Source: JAFIEN01 sp051859505
Lineage (GTDB): Bacteria; Pseudomonadota; Alphaproteobacteria; Rhodobacterales; Rhodobacteraceae
Reading direction: 5' to 3'
NCBI GenBank assembly: GCA_051859505.1
Contig: JBHYFN010000027.1
Location: forward strand, 1 to 52,293
Length of the DNA: 52,293 bases
Shown here: positions 35,692 through 43,572 of the stretch, in pieces
Position numbering within the stretch: position 1 is the stretch's first letter
Layout: each line of letters begins with the position of its first letter
Program-made: the position numbers and the translations under genes
The notes under the pieces: model-generated
What the model was told of the DNA's origin: nothing
Seen by the model: the letters and a program-made list of their open reading frames with translations, nothing else
Databases searched by the model: none

Positions 35692-36741
35692 ATGGTGGAT
35701 ATAGCGGCTTTGGCAGCTGAGGTTGCGGCGGGGGAGCGGCGGGCTCTGGCGCGGGCGATCACGCTGGTCGAAAGCGCGCGGGCCGATCACCGGGAGGCGG
35801 CGCTGGCGCTTTTGGCGGAGCTGGCGGCGCGGGCGCCTTCGGCCGGGCGGCAGGCGTTGCGACTGGGGCTGTCCGGCACGCCGGGGGTGGGCAAATCCAC
35901 CTTCATCGAGGCTCTGGGCCTGTTTCTGACCGGCCGGGGCCTCAGGGTCGCGGTTCTGGCGGTCGATCCGTCCTCGGCCCGTTCGGGCGGGTCGATCCTG
36001 GGCGACAAGACGCGGATGGAGCGATTGAGCCGCGATCCGCGGGCCTTCATCCGCCCCTCGCCCAGCCAGGCGCAGCTGGGGGGGGTCGCGCGGCGGACGC
36101 GCGAGGCGGTGGCCCTGTGCGAGGCGGCGGGCTTTGACGTGGTGCTGATCGAGACGGTGGGCGTGGGGCAGTCGGAGACCACGGCGGCGGCGCTGTCGGA
36201 CATCTTCCTGTTGCTGCTGGCCCCGGCCGGGGGCGATGAATTGCAGGGCGTCAAGCGCGGCATCATGGAGATGGCCGACATCATCCTTGTCAACAAGGCC
36301 GATGGCGAGCTGCGCCCGCAGGCCGTGCGGACCTGCGCGGATTATGCCGGGGCGCTGCGCCTGTTGCGGCGCCGGCCGCAGGATCCCGACGGCTATCCCC
36401 TGGCGATGACCGTCTCGGCCGTCACGGGGGAGGGACTCGAGGAAGCCTGGGCCGCGATCGGGCGGCTGGCGGAGTGGCGGCGGGCAGAGGGGATCTGGGC
36501 GCGGACACGGGCCGATCAGGCGCGCGACTGGTTTCACCGGGAGCTGGAGGCCGAGATCCTGGCCCGGCTTGCGGGTGATCCTGCGCTGCGGGGGCGGATG
36601 GCATCGCTCGAAGCCGAGGTGGCGGCCGGGCGGCTTTCGCCGGGCGAGGCGGTCGGGCGCGTTCTGGCCCCGCTCTCGGAGGCGCTGTCGGAGGCGCTTG
36701 GGGTGGTGCGGGCGCTTGACGCGGGTCGGGAATCCCCGTAA
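35692..36741 (+). CDS. meaB: MeaB/ArgK-type GTPase, B12-mutase chaperone
   Basis: A 349-residue G3E GTPase of the MeaB family, which protects and reactivates adenosylcobalamin-dependent acyl-CoA mutases. Visible motifs are Walker A GTPGVGKSTF, LAVDPSSARSGGSILGDKTRM, FIRPSPSQAQLGG, the switch region ETVGVGQSE, and the guanine-specificity motif LVNKAD. It has an N-terminal helical arm and a C-terminal dimerisation arm. The ATG at 35692 has GAGGGGGG upstream. Its likely client in this genome is ethylmalonyl-CoA mutase (gene at 43573) and/or methylmalonyl-CoA mutase. Confidence 0.93.
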   Translation: MVDIAALAAEVAAGERRALARAITLVESARADHREAALALLAELAARAPSAGRQALRLGLSGTPGVGKSTFIEALGLFLTGRGLRVAVLAVDPSSARSGGSILGDKTRMERLSRDPRAFIRPSPSQAQLGGVARRTREAVALCEAAGFDVVLIETVGVGQSETTAAALSDIFLLLLAPAGGDELQGVKRGIMEMADIILVNKADGELRPQAVRTCADYAGALRLLRRRPQDPDGYPLAMTVSAVTGEGLEEAWAAIGRLAEWRRAEGIWARTRADQARDWFHRELEAEILARLAGDPALRGRMASLEAEVAAGRLSPGEAVGRVLAPLSEALSEALGVVRALDAGRESP

Positions 36742-36837
36742 GCGCCAGTCGATGAATTCGGGGCCGCGTTCGGGCGGCCCTCGCTTGTTTGAGAGGGTCG
36801 CCCGGGACCGGGCCGCCCAAGCCGAAGGACGAATGCC

Positions 36838-37131
36838 ATGTCGCGCCGCTGCGATCTTACCGGAACGGGCCCGATGTCGGGCAACAACGTGAGCCATGCC
36901 AACAACAAGACGCGCCGCCGGTTCCTGCCGAACCTGCAGGATGTGTCGCTGGCCTCCGAGACTTTGGGGCGGAGCTTCCGGTTCCGCATCACCAATGCCG
37001 CCCTGCGCACGGTGGATCATCGTGGCGGGCTGGACGCCTTTCTGGCCAAGGCCAAGGATGACGAGCTGTCGCCCGAGGCGCTGAAGGTCAAGCGCGAGAT
37101 TGCCAAGGTCTCGGCCGGCGAGCAGGCCTGA
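36838..37131 (+). CDS. rpmB: 50S ribosomal protein L28
   Basis: A 97-residue L28 with the conserved CDLTGTGPMSGNNVSHANNK, TRRRFLPNLQDV and TVDHRGGLDAFLAKAKDDEL blocks. GAAGGAC precedes the ATG. It is a single-gene unit between meaB and a copper-related pair, ended by a strong hairpin. The length and motifs match other alphaproteobacterial L28 proteins closely. Confidence 0.97.
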   Translation: MSRRCDLTGTGPMSGNNVSHANNKTRRRFLPNLQDVSLASETLGRSFRFRITNAALRTVDHRGGLDAFLAKAKDDELSPEALKVKREIAKVSAGEQA

Positions 37132-37156
37132 GCTTTCCTGCGAGAGTTGCTTGAGG

Positions 37157-37185
37157 GGCCCGGCGCGGAAACGTGCCGGGCCTTT
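37157..37185 (+). terminator. rpmB terminator
   Basis: GGCCCGGC and GCCGGGCC form an 8-bp stem around a 10-base loop (which can pair further, CG/CG), followed by TTT, 25 bases after the rpmB stop. It is a typical intrinsic terminator, though the T-run is short. Confidence 0.75.
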
Positions 37186-37242
37186 CGCCTTGGCGACATC
37201 CTGTCGCTTCTGCCCCGCCGGGGAGCATGATAGGACGGCTCC

Positions 37243-37581
37243 ATGACTCGCTGGCTTTGCATTGCACTGGCCCTTGCCCTTGCGCTGACCTCGCAGCAGA
37301 TGGCTGTTGCGCGCGGGCAGTCTCCGGCTGCGGGGGCGATGGAGCTGTGCATCGGCGGGCGCATGGCCATGGTCGCCGTCGATGCCGAGGGCAACCCGGT
37401 CGGGCCGGCGCATATCTGCCCCGATGCGGTGCAGGCGATGGTGCTCACGGCCCTGCCCGCGACCGAGCCGCGCTTCGTTGCTTTGGAAGTCACCGCCGAC
37501 CTGCCGGGGCTGCAGGACTGGCAACGTGCCTCGGCCGTGCCCTTGCGCGCAAGGGCGCGCGATCCGCCCCACCCTGTCTGA
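37243..37581 (+). CDS. Small exported protein, possibly DUF2946-like
   Basis: A 112-residue protein with a clear signal peptide (to about residue 23, ending MAVA). The mature part has a spaced cysteine pair, MELCIGGRMA and HICPDAV, which resembles copper-linked DUF2946 proteins, often encoded next to copper chaperones. The assignment is tentative. It lies 36 bases before the PCu(A)C gene on the same strand, so the two are probably co-expressed and periplasmic. No transmembrane segments beyond the signal are seen. Confidence 0.7.
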   Translation: MTRWLCIALALALALTSQQMAVARGQSPAAGAMELCIGGRMAMVAVDAEGNPVGPAHICPDAVQAMVLTALPATEPRFVALEVTADLPGLQDWQRASAVPLRARARDPPHPV

Positions 37582-37617
37582 TCCCTTTCGACTTTTCTTC
37601 AGACAGAGGAGCAACCG

Positions 37618-38163
37618 ATGTTGCCACGTTTCCTGTGCGGCGCTGCCGCCCTTGCCCTTGCGGGCACCCTCTCGCAGGCCGCTCTGGCCGACGGGATCGA
37701 AGTTCATGATCAATATGCCATTTCCGCTGGCCCTTCGGCCACATCGGGGGCGGCCTTCATGGTCATTCACAACCATGGCGGCCCCGATGACCACCTTGTC
37801 GGCGCCATGTCGACCGTGTCGGAGCGGGTGGAGCTGCACACGCATCTTGAGGATGAAAACGGCGTGATGCGGATGATCGAGGTGGTCGAAGGCTTCGCGC
37901 TGCCCACCGATGGCGAGATCCTGATGGAGCGGGGCGGGCATCACGTCATGTTCCTCGGGCTGGTCGAGCCCTTCGAGGACGGTGCGATGCTGCCGCTGAC
38001 GCTTGTCTTCGAGGTCGCCGGAGAGGTGGAGATCGAGGTTCCGGTCGATCTTGGCCGGATGATGGGCGATGCGATGGATCACGGATCCCATGATCACGAT
38101 CACGGCTCCCATGATCACGGGCACGACCACGGGCACGACCACGGGCACGACCACGCCGACTGA
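37618..38163 (+). CDS. Periplasmic copper chaperone PCu(A)C with His-rich tail
   Basis: A 181-residue exported copper chaperone that delivers Cu(I) to cytochrome oxidase. The signal peptide ends near residue 24 (ALA-DGI). The copper-site residues are seen in VELHTHLEDENGVMRM (H74/H76, M84/M86) and GGHHVMFLG (H108/H109, M111), in the H-M-x(22)-H-x-M spacing of the family. Residues 155-179 form a histidine/aspartate/glycine repeat tail rich in H-D-H-G units, encoded by three exact 12-base DNA repeats (gggcacgaccac) near 38117-38155. The tail should add Cu or Zn binding capacity. AGAGGAG precedes the ATG. Confidence 0.92.
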   Translation: MLPRFLCGAAALALAGTLSQAALADGIEVHDQYAISAGPSATSGAAFMVIHNHGGPDDHLVGAMSTVSERVELHTHLEDENGVMRMIEVVEGFALPTDGEILMERGGHHVMFLGLVEPFEDGAMLPLTLVFEVAGEVEIEVPVDLGRMMGDAMDHGSHDHDHGSHDHGHDHGHDHGHDHAD

Positions 38164-38168
38164 CGAAA

Positions 38169-38197
38169 GCGAAGGGCGCCGATCCGGCGCCCTTCGC
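38169..38197. terminator. Strong hairpin after the copper chaperone gene
   Basis: GCGAAGGGCGCCG and CGGCGCCCTTCGC make a perfect 13-bp stem around a three-base loop five bases past the stop codon. It stands between convergent genes and may stop transcription from both sides, although the following ATTT is short. Confidence 0.8.
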
Positions 38198-38248
38198 CAT
38201 TTGAGGCGAGGCTGGCGCGGTTCACCCCGGATCGAACGGGGACAGGCT

Positions 38249-38300
38249 GATGCGGCTCGGGACGATGCGGCTCGGGACGATGCGGCTCAGGACGATGCGG
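38249..38300. repeat. 15-bp tandem repeat
   Basis: GATGCGGCTCGGGAC occurs twice exactly, a third time with one change, and then partially. The repeat spans the 3' end of the lipoprotein gene on the minus strand, including its stop. The unit length preserves reading frame, so copy-number change would not shift the frame upstream. Confidence 0.85.
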
Positions 38301-38598
38301 GGCAGATCGCCTCGGCGCGGGCCACGAAGGCCCGGTAGCGCTGCCAGAATTCGCGATCTGATGCGCGCGGGGATTGTCTTGTGTCCTGCGCGCGTTGCGG
38401 ATCGGCAAAGAACCGCGCGGCGCGGCGCTGATCGGCCGGCGACAATGTCTGGCTTGCGGCCCGTTGCACGCAGGAGCAGAGCGCCGGATTTGCGGCCTGA
38501 CGGCCTGCATCCATGCAGGCCCGGCCGACTTCTCCGGTCACACCACCCGAGCAAGCCGCCAGCAGAACGAGCGCTGTAAGGGCGAGGATGATGCGCAT
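38287..38598 (-). CDS. Small lipoprotein
   Basis: A 103-residue protein with a lipoprotein signal: MRIILALTALVLLAAC, lipidation at C16. The mature part has three further cysteines near C28/C41/C43 and a helical, arginine-rich C-terminus ending in a Cys-Pro. Similar small lipoproteins are common in Rhodobacterales and carry no secure function. It faces the copper chaperone operon tail to tail. Its stop lies within the 15-bp repeat tract. Confidence 0.75.
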   Translation of the reverse strand: MRIILALTALVLLAACSGGVTGEVGRACMDAGRQAANPALCSCVQRAASQTLSPADQRRAARFFADPQRAQDTRQSPRASDREFWQRYRAFVARAEAICPASS

Positions 38599-38783
38599 GG
38601 GGGACCTCTCCGCTCTTTCCCGCTGATCCGCCGGGCGGGCCTTTGCCCGTTCTGCCGCCCGGACCGCGGTTGATGTGCCTCGGCGGCACTATGCTCAATC
38701 CCGCCGTTCCGTGCAATTCCTCAATGGGCCGGACGTGGTTCCGCGCGCTCGCCTCACGCGCCGGGCGCACTAGATCGGGCAGC

Positions 38784-39152
38784 ATGAGCGACGACAGGAC
38801 AGACATCATCTACAATGCGGACTGTCCGGTCTGCCGGTTCGAGATCGACCATTACCGCAAGATCGCAGAGCGCGATGGCCTGCCGCTTCGGTTCACGGGG
38901 TTGGACGGGGCCGGCGCCTTCGGCCTTGAACCGGAGGCGGCGGCGCGGCGGCTTCATGTCATGAAGGACGGGCGGATCCTGACCGGGGTGCCCGCCTTCC
39001 TGGCGCTCTGGCAGGCCATGCCGCGCCTGCGCTGGCTTGCGGTCGTGGTGGGGCTGCCGGGGATCCGGCAGGTGGCGGGGCTGCTCTATGACCGGATCCT
39101 CGCGCCGGCCCTGTTCCGCGCGCATCTGCGGCGACAAAAGCGGCGGGCTTGA
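38784..39152 (+). CDS. DUF393/DCC-type thiol-disulfide oxidoreductase
   Basis: A 122-residue thioredoxin-like protein of the DCC family, with the N-terminal YNADCPVCRFEIDHY (CPVC redox motif after an Asp) and the FTGLDG and VMKDGRILTGVPAF elements. The DUF393 family is thought to exchange disulfides, but its substrates are unknown. No signal is present. The ATG at 38784 has only a weak G-rich ribosome site. Its stop overlaps the FnrL-like site in front of ppk2. Confidence 0.85.
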   Translation: MSDDRTDIIYNADCPVCRFEIDHYRKIAERDGLPLRFTGLDGAGAFGLEPEAAARRLHVMKDGRILTGVPAFLALWQAMPRLRWLAVVVGLPGIRQVAGLLYDRILAPALFRAHLRRQKRRA

Positions 39153-39162
39153 CCTGCATCAA
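39149..39162 (+). promoter_or_regulatory. FnrL-type site upstream of ppk2
   Basis: TTGACCTGCATCAA matches TTGAY-N4-ATCAA exactly, like the bchE site. It lies 55 bases upstream of the ppk2 ATG. An activator at -41.5 would put the start near 39197, with TAGACT (39184-39189) close to the expected -10. This predicts stronger ppk2 expression at low oxygen. Confidence 0.6.
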
Positions 39163-39216
39163 GGCGCATTGTCACATTTCCGTTAGACTCTCGGGATCGC
39201 CAGAGGAGTTTGTTTG

Positions 39217-40128
39217 ATGCCCGAAGACCTTGCCACCCTTCCCGAAACCTCTGCCCCGATCAAAGCCCGGGCCGGCACGGTCAGCGCAAGAAGCGTGCTG
39301 CGGCGCAGTCATCCGGATCTGCCGCTGATGAATGTGCGGGCCTATGAAGCGCAGAAGGCGCAGTTGCAGGCGGAACTGCTGAAGGTCCAGCTCTGGGCGC
39401 AGGACACGGGCCAGAAATTCGTGATCCTGTTCGAAGGCCGGGATGCGGCCGGCAAGGGCGGGACGATCAAGCGCTTCATGGAGCATCTCAACCCCCGTTA
39501 TGCCCGCGTCGTGGCGCTGACGAAGCCCGGCGAGAAGGAAAACGGCCAGTGGTTCTTTCAGCGCTATATCGAGCATCTGCCGACGAAGGGCGAGATCGTG
39601 TTCTTCGACCGCTCCTGGTACAATCGTGCCGGGGTGGAGCGGGTGATGGGCTTTTGCGAGCCGAACGAATACCTTGAATTCATGCGCGAGGCCCCCGAGC
39701 TTGAGCGGATGCTGGTCCGCTCGGGGATACGTCTGTTCAAATACTGGTTCTCGGTCACGCAGGACGAGCAGCGCAGACGGTTCATCGCGCGAGAAACCGA
39801 TCCGTTGAAGCGCTGGAAGCTGTCTCCGATCGACAAGGCCAGCCTCGACAAATGGGACGATTATACCGAAGCGAAAGAGGCGATGTTCTTTTACACAGAC
39901 ACGGCGGATGCGCCCTGGACGGTGGTGAAGTCGAACGACAAGAAGCGCGCGCGGATCGAATGCATGCGGCACTTCCTGCAGAGCATCGACTATCCGGGAA
40001 AGGATGAGGCGGTGGTCGGCAGCCCGGATCCCAGGATCGTGGGCAGTGCCGACAAGGTCGTCGAGACGGCGGACGAGATCCTCGCCCGGGCCCAGCACCC
40101 GCAGCAGCGGCGCAACCGAACCCCGTGA
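39217..40128 (+). CDS. ppk2: Polyphosphate kinase 2
   Basis: A 303-residue PPK2 that uses polyphosphate to phosphorylate nucleoside diphosphates (or makes polyphosphate in reverse). Hallmarks are Walker A EGRDAAGKGGTIKR at 73-86, DRSWYNRAGVERVMGF (from 131), and the lid/basic region DEQRRRFIARETDPLKRWKLSP. The ATG at 39217 follows AGAGGAG; the preceding TTG is less likely. Class I single-domain PPK2 proteins of this length usually act on diphosphates. An FnrL-type site lies upstream and three hairpins downstream. Confidence 0.93.
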   Translation: MPEDLATLPETSAPIKARAGTVSARSVLRRSHPDLPLMNVRAYEAQKAQLQAELLKVQLWAQDTGQKFVILFEGRDAAGKGGTIKRFMEHLNPRYARVVALTKPGEKENGQWFFQRYIEHLPTKGEIVFFDRSWYNRAGVERVMGFCEPNEYLEFMREAPELERMLVRSGIRLFKYWFSVTQDEQRRRFIARETDPLKRWKLSPIDKASLDKWDDYTEAKEAMFFYTDTADAPWTVVKSNDKKRARIECMRHFLQSIDYPGKDEAVVGSPDPRIVGSADKVVETADEILARAQHPQQRRNRTP

Positions 40129-40132
40129 GGGA

Positions 40133-40206
40133 GCAGGATTTTGTCCAAAATCCTGCGCGCGATTTTGGACAAAATCGCGGATCCGCCGATTTTTGCAAAA
40201 TCGGCG
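40133..40206. repeat. Three tandem look-alike hairpins with GATTTTG/CAAAATC cores
   Basis: Three stems lie in a row between the convergent ppk2 and DUF6455 genes: 40133-40156 (11 bp, GCAGGATTTTG / CAAAATCCTGC), 40158-40179 (10 bp, CGCGATTTTG / CAAAATCGCG) and 40184-40206 (10 bp, CGCCGATTTT / AAAATCGGCG). The perfect palindrome GCGGATCCGC (40177-40186) joins the last two. The AT cores are the same while the GC flanks differ but stay paired, so the structures are maintained by compensatory change. They are likely a bidirectional terminator or a REP-like element. Confidence 0.9.
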
Positions 40207-40219
40207 CTGGTCCCGGCGG

Positions 40220-40486
40220 TCAGAAGGCGCGCAATTCCCGCACCAGCGCCGCATTGCGGCAGCCCGCCGCGGCAGGTTCGGAGAGCGTCTCCCTGCCCGC
40301 CTCTCCTTCGCTCAGGCGCGCGCAGACAGCCGGATCATCGCAGGTCCTGCAACCGCCGATCGTCTCGATATAGTCAGCCGGGGTCAGCACCCCTTCCCGC
40401 AGCGCCTTCACGAGATCCACGCCTCGGGGCCGATTCACCCGGGGGATCAGCCATTGCGTCGACGCCTTTTCGCCCTTTGCCTGCAT
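40220..40486 (-). CDS. Small DUF6455-like cysteine protein
   Basis: An 88-residue protein with four cysteines (C46, C49, C55, C76) in CRTC-x5-C and GCRNAALV. This pattern resembles DUF6455, a family seen in Rhodobacterales with no known role; the spacing suggests a metal site. The ATG at 40486 follows GAGGA; a longer frame back to 40612 lacks support. No signal or membrane helix. It lies downstream of ccr on the other side of a 100-base gap. Confidence 0.7.
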   Translation of the reverse strand: MQAKGEKASTQWLIPRVNRPRGVDLVKALREGVLTPADYIETIGGCRTCDDPAVCARLSEGEAGRETLSEPAAAGCRNAALVRELRAF

Positions 40487-40589
40487 GAGATCCTCGCAGC
40501 TTGCATTTCCTACAAGGATCAAGGCTGCCGCACCGCCCGCGATCCGTCCTTGAGCCAGATCAAATCGCGGGCAGCGGGCGGGCGCTGCC

Positions 40590-41870
40590 TCAGCGCGCCT
40601 CGGCCAGCGCATCCTCCCAGGTGCGCAGGCCTGCCTTGGGCGACTGCACCAGCACGGCCATGTTGCCGGGCTTGTGCTCGTTGCGTCGCATCTTGGTATG
40701 GGCGGCCGGGATCTGGTCCCAGCCGAAGACCTCGGACATGCAGGGATCGAGCCTGCGCGCGAGCATCAGGTCATTCGCCGCACTCGCCTGCTTGAGGTTC
40801 GCGAAATGCGACCCCTGCACCCGCTTCTGGTGCATCCAGAGGTAGCGCGCATCGAGCGTGAGGTTGTAGCCCGTGGTGCCGGCGCAGATCACCACCATGC
40901 CGCCGCGCTTGACCACGAAAACCGACACCGGGAAGGTCGCCTCGCCGGGGTGTTCGAACACCATGTCGACATTCACGCCCTTGCCGGTGATCTCCCAGAT
41001 CGCCTTGCCGAATTTCCGCACCTCGGCGAACCACTCCTTGTATTCGGGGGTATTCACCGTCGGCATCTGGCCCCAGCATTTGAAATCGTTGCGGTTGATC
41101 ACGCCCTTGGCGCCCAGCCCCATCACGAAGTCGCGCTTGCTCTCGTCGCTGATCACGCCGATCGCATTGGCCCCGGCGGTGTTGATCAACTGGATCGCAT
41201 AGGATCCCAGCCCCCCCGAGGCACCCCAGACCAGCACGTTCTGCCCGGGCTTGAGCTCGTGCGGGTCATGCCCGAAGAGCATCCGGTAGGCGGTGGCCAG
41301 CGTCAGCGTGTAGCAGGCCGATTCCTCCCAGGTCAGGTGCTGGGGGCGGCGCATGAGCTGCTGGCTTTGCACGCAGGTGAACTGCGCGAAGGAACCGTCC
41401 GGCGTCTCGTAGCCCCAGATGCGCTGGCTGGGCGAGAACATCGGATCGCCGCCGTTGCAATGTTCGTCGTCGCCATCGTCCTGGTTGCAATGGATGACGA
41501 CCTCGTCCCCCACCTTCCAACGCTTGACCTTGTCGCCCACGGCCCAGACGATGCCCGCGGCATCCGATCCGGCGATGTGGAAGGGCGCGCCATGCACGTC
41601 GAAGGGGCTGATCGGGATGCCAAGACCCGCCCAGACGCCGTTGTAATTGACCCCGGCCGCCATGACCATGACCAGCACCTCGTCGCTGGCGGGCCGCGGC
41701 GTGTCGACCACCTCGACCTGAAAGGCCTGATCGGGTTCGCCATGGCGCTCGCGCCGGATGGTCCAGGCCTGCATCCGGGCGGGCACATGGCCCAGGGGCG
41801 GCATCTCGCCCACTTCGTAAAGATCCTTGATGGCGGCCGAAGGCGCGGGGCTGTTGTGGTCAAGGGCCAT
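40590..41870 (-). CDS. ccr: Crotonyl-CoA carboxylase/reductase
   Basis: The key enzyme of the ethylmalonyl-CoA pathway: it reduces crotonyl-CoA with NADPH and adds CO2 to give ethylmalonyl-CoA. The 426-residue medium-chain dehydrogenase-like protein has KDLYEVGEMPPLGHVP at the N-terminus, HIAGSDAAGIVWAVGDKV, HCNQDDGDDEHCNGGDPMF, the NADPH loop VWGASGGLGS (214-223) and WMHQKRVQGSHFANLKQA. These are diagnostic of Ccr rather than simple quinone reductases. The ATG at 41870 has GGAG six bases upstream; another ATG four codons earlier lacks spacing. It is separated from ecm by one gene. Palindromes upstream may bind a regulator. Confidence 0.97.
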   Translation of the reverse strand: MALDHNSPAPSAAIKDLYEVGEMPPLGHVPARMQAWTIRRERHGEPDQAFQVEVVDTPRPASDEVLVMVMAAGVNYNGVWAGLGIPISPFDVHGAPFHIAGSDAAGIVWAVGDKVKRWKVGDEVVIHCNQDDGDDEHCNGGDPMFSPSQRIWGYETPDGSFAQFTCVQSQQLMRRPQHLTWEESACYTLTLATAYRMLFGHDPHELKPGQNVLVWGASGGLGSYAIQLINTAGANAIGVISDESKRDFVMGLGAKGVINRNDFKCWGQMPTVNTPEYKEWFAEVRKFGKAIWEITGKGVNVDMVFEHPGEATFPVSVFVVKRGGMVVICAGTTGYNLTLDARYLWMHQKRVQGSHFANLKQASAANDLMLARRLDPCMSEVFGWDQIPAAHTKMRRNEHKPGNMAVLVQSPKAGLRTWEDALAEAR

Positions 41871-41944
41871 GTCTGTCTCCATCCTGAGGATCCCGTGGTG
41901 CCGCAGCGCAGAATCGTTGCTGCCTCGCGGCGAGAGTTACAATC

Positions 41945-41962
41945 TTGCGCGCAATATTGCAA
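41945..41962. promoter_or_regulatory. Overlapping palindromes upstream of ccr
   Basis: TTGCGCGCAA (41945-41954) and GCAATATTGC (41951-41960) are both perfect 10-bp palindromes and overlap, together TTGCGCGCAATATTGCAA. They are about 75 bases upstream of the ccr start. TTGC/GCAA arms recall RamB-type sites for acetyl-CoA assimilation genes. Similar elements precede ecm and sdhC. Confidence 0.5.
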
Positions 41963-41990
41963 TACAGGATAAGTCTCTTTTGAAACTTTA

Positions 41991-43385
41991 TTACTCGGCC
42001 GCAGGTGCGAGTTCGAGGTCGCCGGACGGAGCCTCCTCCAGAAGATGGGTGATCGAATTCGCGTAGAAGGACAGGAGCGGCTCTTCTCCGGGCTTGACCG
42101 CTATGCCGTCCTCGCCCTCGAGAACCGCGCCGCGCTCGATCAGCAGGGCGACCCCGGTCCGGGTGATCTCTTCGGCATCGCGGGGAAGCCGGGTGACGCC
42201 AAGGCTATCAAGCCGTTCGATATCCTGCGCGACAGCGGCGATCAGATCCGCCTGCCGGATCCGCCCCGTCGCAAGCAGGATCCGCGACACAAGCGGCACC
42301 GGAACAACGGGGACGACGCTGGCCACCCGCCCCATCACCTCGGCCGCGACAGAGCCGACATCCCCCCGCCCCTCGGCCGCGAGCGCGGCCAGCGAGACGG
42401 GTTCGCCGAAGCTGACCTTCGCCGTGCCGAAGGCCTTGAACCGGCGCGTCACGCGCTGCCAGGCATGGCGGCCCAGCGCCGAGAGGATCTTTCCCACGGG
42501 CGGGCGAAAGCGGCGGGTGCCCGACTTGTCGGCCTTGATCAGCAGCCGATCCTCCAGCACCCGGTCGTAATTCAGCGCCACCGGCACAAAGATCACATCC
42601 CGCCCGCCCGGCCGGTGCCCCTCGACGATATAGGACAGGATCCCCATCCGCGCCGGCGCGATGCGCCCGTCCAGCGACAGGCCGCCTTCGGGAAAGAAGG
42701 CCTGCGTCACCCCTCCGGCCGTGGCCAGCTGCACATAGCGCGCCAGCACCTTGCGATAGAGCCGCCCGCGATCCTTGCGCCGGATGAAGAAGGCGCCCAT
42801 CGCCCGGATCATCCAGGACAGCGGCCAGACCCGCGCCCATTCCCCCACCGCATAGGAGAGGGCCGAGGTGGGGGCGACAAGATAGGTGACCAGCACGTAA
42901 TCCATGTTGCTGCGGTGGTTCATGACGAAGACAACCGCCGCATCCGGATCGATCCGGTCCAGCTGCGCCCGGTCCAGATTGCCGATGCTGATCTTGTAAA
43001 GCGCCGTCGAAAGCCAGCGCGCCAGCCGCGCGCCGATGCTGAAATAGACCGTGGCGGAAAACGAGGGCACGATCTCGCGCGCATAGCGGCGGGCCTGTTC
43101 GAAGGCGACATTCTCGGGCACATTCTCGCGCCGGGCGTGTTCGACAATCGCTTCCGAGACCTGCGGATCATAGATCAGGCGCTGGATCATGTCATAGCGC
43201 CGCGCCAGCTTGAAGGGCTGGATCGGGCGGGTCAGCCGCTCGTTGAGGCGGGCGACTGCGCGCTCCATCCGCTTGCGAAAGAACCATCGCACCGAGGGAA
43301 ACAGGAAATGCGACGCGAAGGTCACCGCGGCGAAAAGCACGATCAGGATCAAGAGCCAGAGCGGTACGGCGACAGTCTGCGTCAT
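41991..43385 (-). CDS. Glycerolipid acyltransferase (PlsB/PlsC-like)
   Basis: A 464-residue membrane-anchored acyltransferase. An N-terminal helix (about residues 8-30) is followed by the acyltransferase domain with motif I NHRSNMDYVLV (His-x4-Asp), FIRRKDRGRLYRKVLARYV, and FFPEGGLSLDGR (glycerol-phosphate binding). The enlarged helical part before the domain and the long C-terminus resemble PlsB-type glycerol-3-phosphate acyltransferases more than PlsC, but the length is shorter than E. coli PlsB. The substrate is thus uncertain. It stands between ccr and ecm, in the orientation of ccr, though its product has no evident role in that pathway. Confidence 0.85.
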   Translation of the reverse strand: MTQTVAVPLWLLILIVLFAAVTFASHFLFPSVRWFFRKRMERAVARLNERLTRPIQPFKLARRYDMIQRLIYDPQVSEAIVEHARRENVPENVAFEQARRYAREIVPSFSATVYFSIGARLARWLSTALYKISIGNLDRAQLDRIDPDAAVVFVMNHRSNMDYVLVTYLVAPTSALSYAVGEWARVWPLSWMIRAMGAFFIRRKDRGRLYRKVLARYVQLATAGGVTQAFFPEGGLSLDGRIAPARMGILSYIVEGHRPGGRDVIFVPVALNYDRVLEDRLLIKADKSGTRRFRPPVGKILSALGRHAWQRVTRRFKAFGTAKVSFGEPVSLAALAAEGRGDVGSVAAEVMGRVASVVPVVPVPLVSRILLATGRIRQADLIAAVAQDIERLDSLGVTRLPRDAEEITRTGVALLIERGAVLEGEDGIAVKPGEEPLLSFYANSITHLLEEAPSGDLELAPAAE

Positions 43386-43491
43386 GGCGGGAAAGTGACA
43401 GTTTCATATCGTTTCGACAATGCCGATGCGACGCCCGCGTCCCTTTTGCGAGGCGCGAGGCCGCCGCCCGGTGACGCCGCAGTGCAGCGAA

Positions 43492-43547
43492 TTGACAGGG
43501 GCACAAAATTTCGGCTAGTGGTTCCATTGTGTAATTATGTTGCGCAA
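43492..43547 (+). promoter_or_regulatory. Candidate ecm promoter with TTGCGCAA palindrome
   Basis: TTGACA (43492-43497) is followed by CTAGTG at 17 bases (43515-43520), placing the start near 43527. The palindrome TTGCGCAA (43540-43547) would fall at about +14, suited to a repressor, or to a regulator acting on a different start. It resembles the ccr and sdhC upstream elements. Confidence 0.4.
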
Positions 43548-43572
43548 TGCCCCATACCGGAAAGGCCGCCCC

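Noticed and set aside
35512..38154. 880-codon open frame on the minus strand
   Set aside because: Antisense to meaB, rpmB and the copper-chaperone genes, all well supported; its repetitive Arg/Pro/Gly content is typical of GC codon-bias shadows.
38249..38300. Direct-repeat operator or attachment site
   Set aside because: The 15-bp repeats lie inside and just past the 3' end of a small gene and keep frame; no integrase or mobile gene is near.
40220..40612. 130-residue version of the DUF6455-like protein
   Set aside because: The added N-terminus is low-complexity, lacks a ribosome site, and the ATG at 40486 with GAGGA gives a family-like length.
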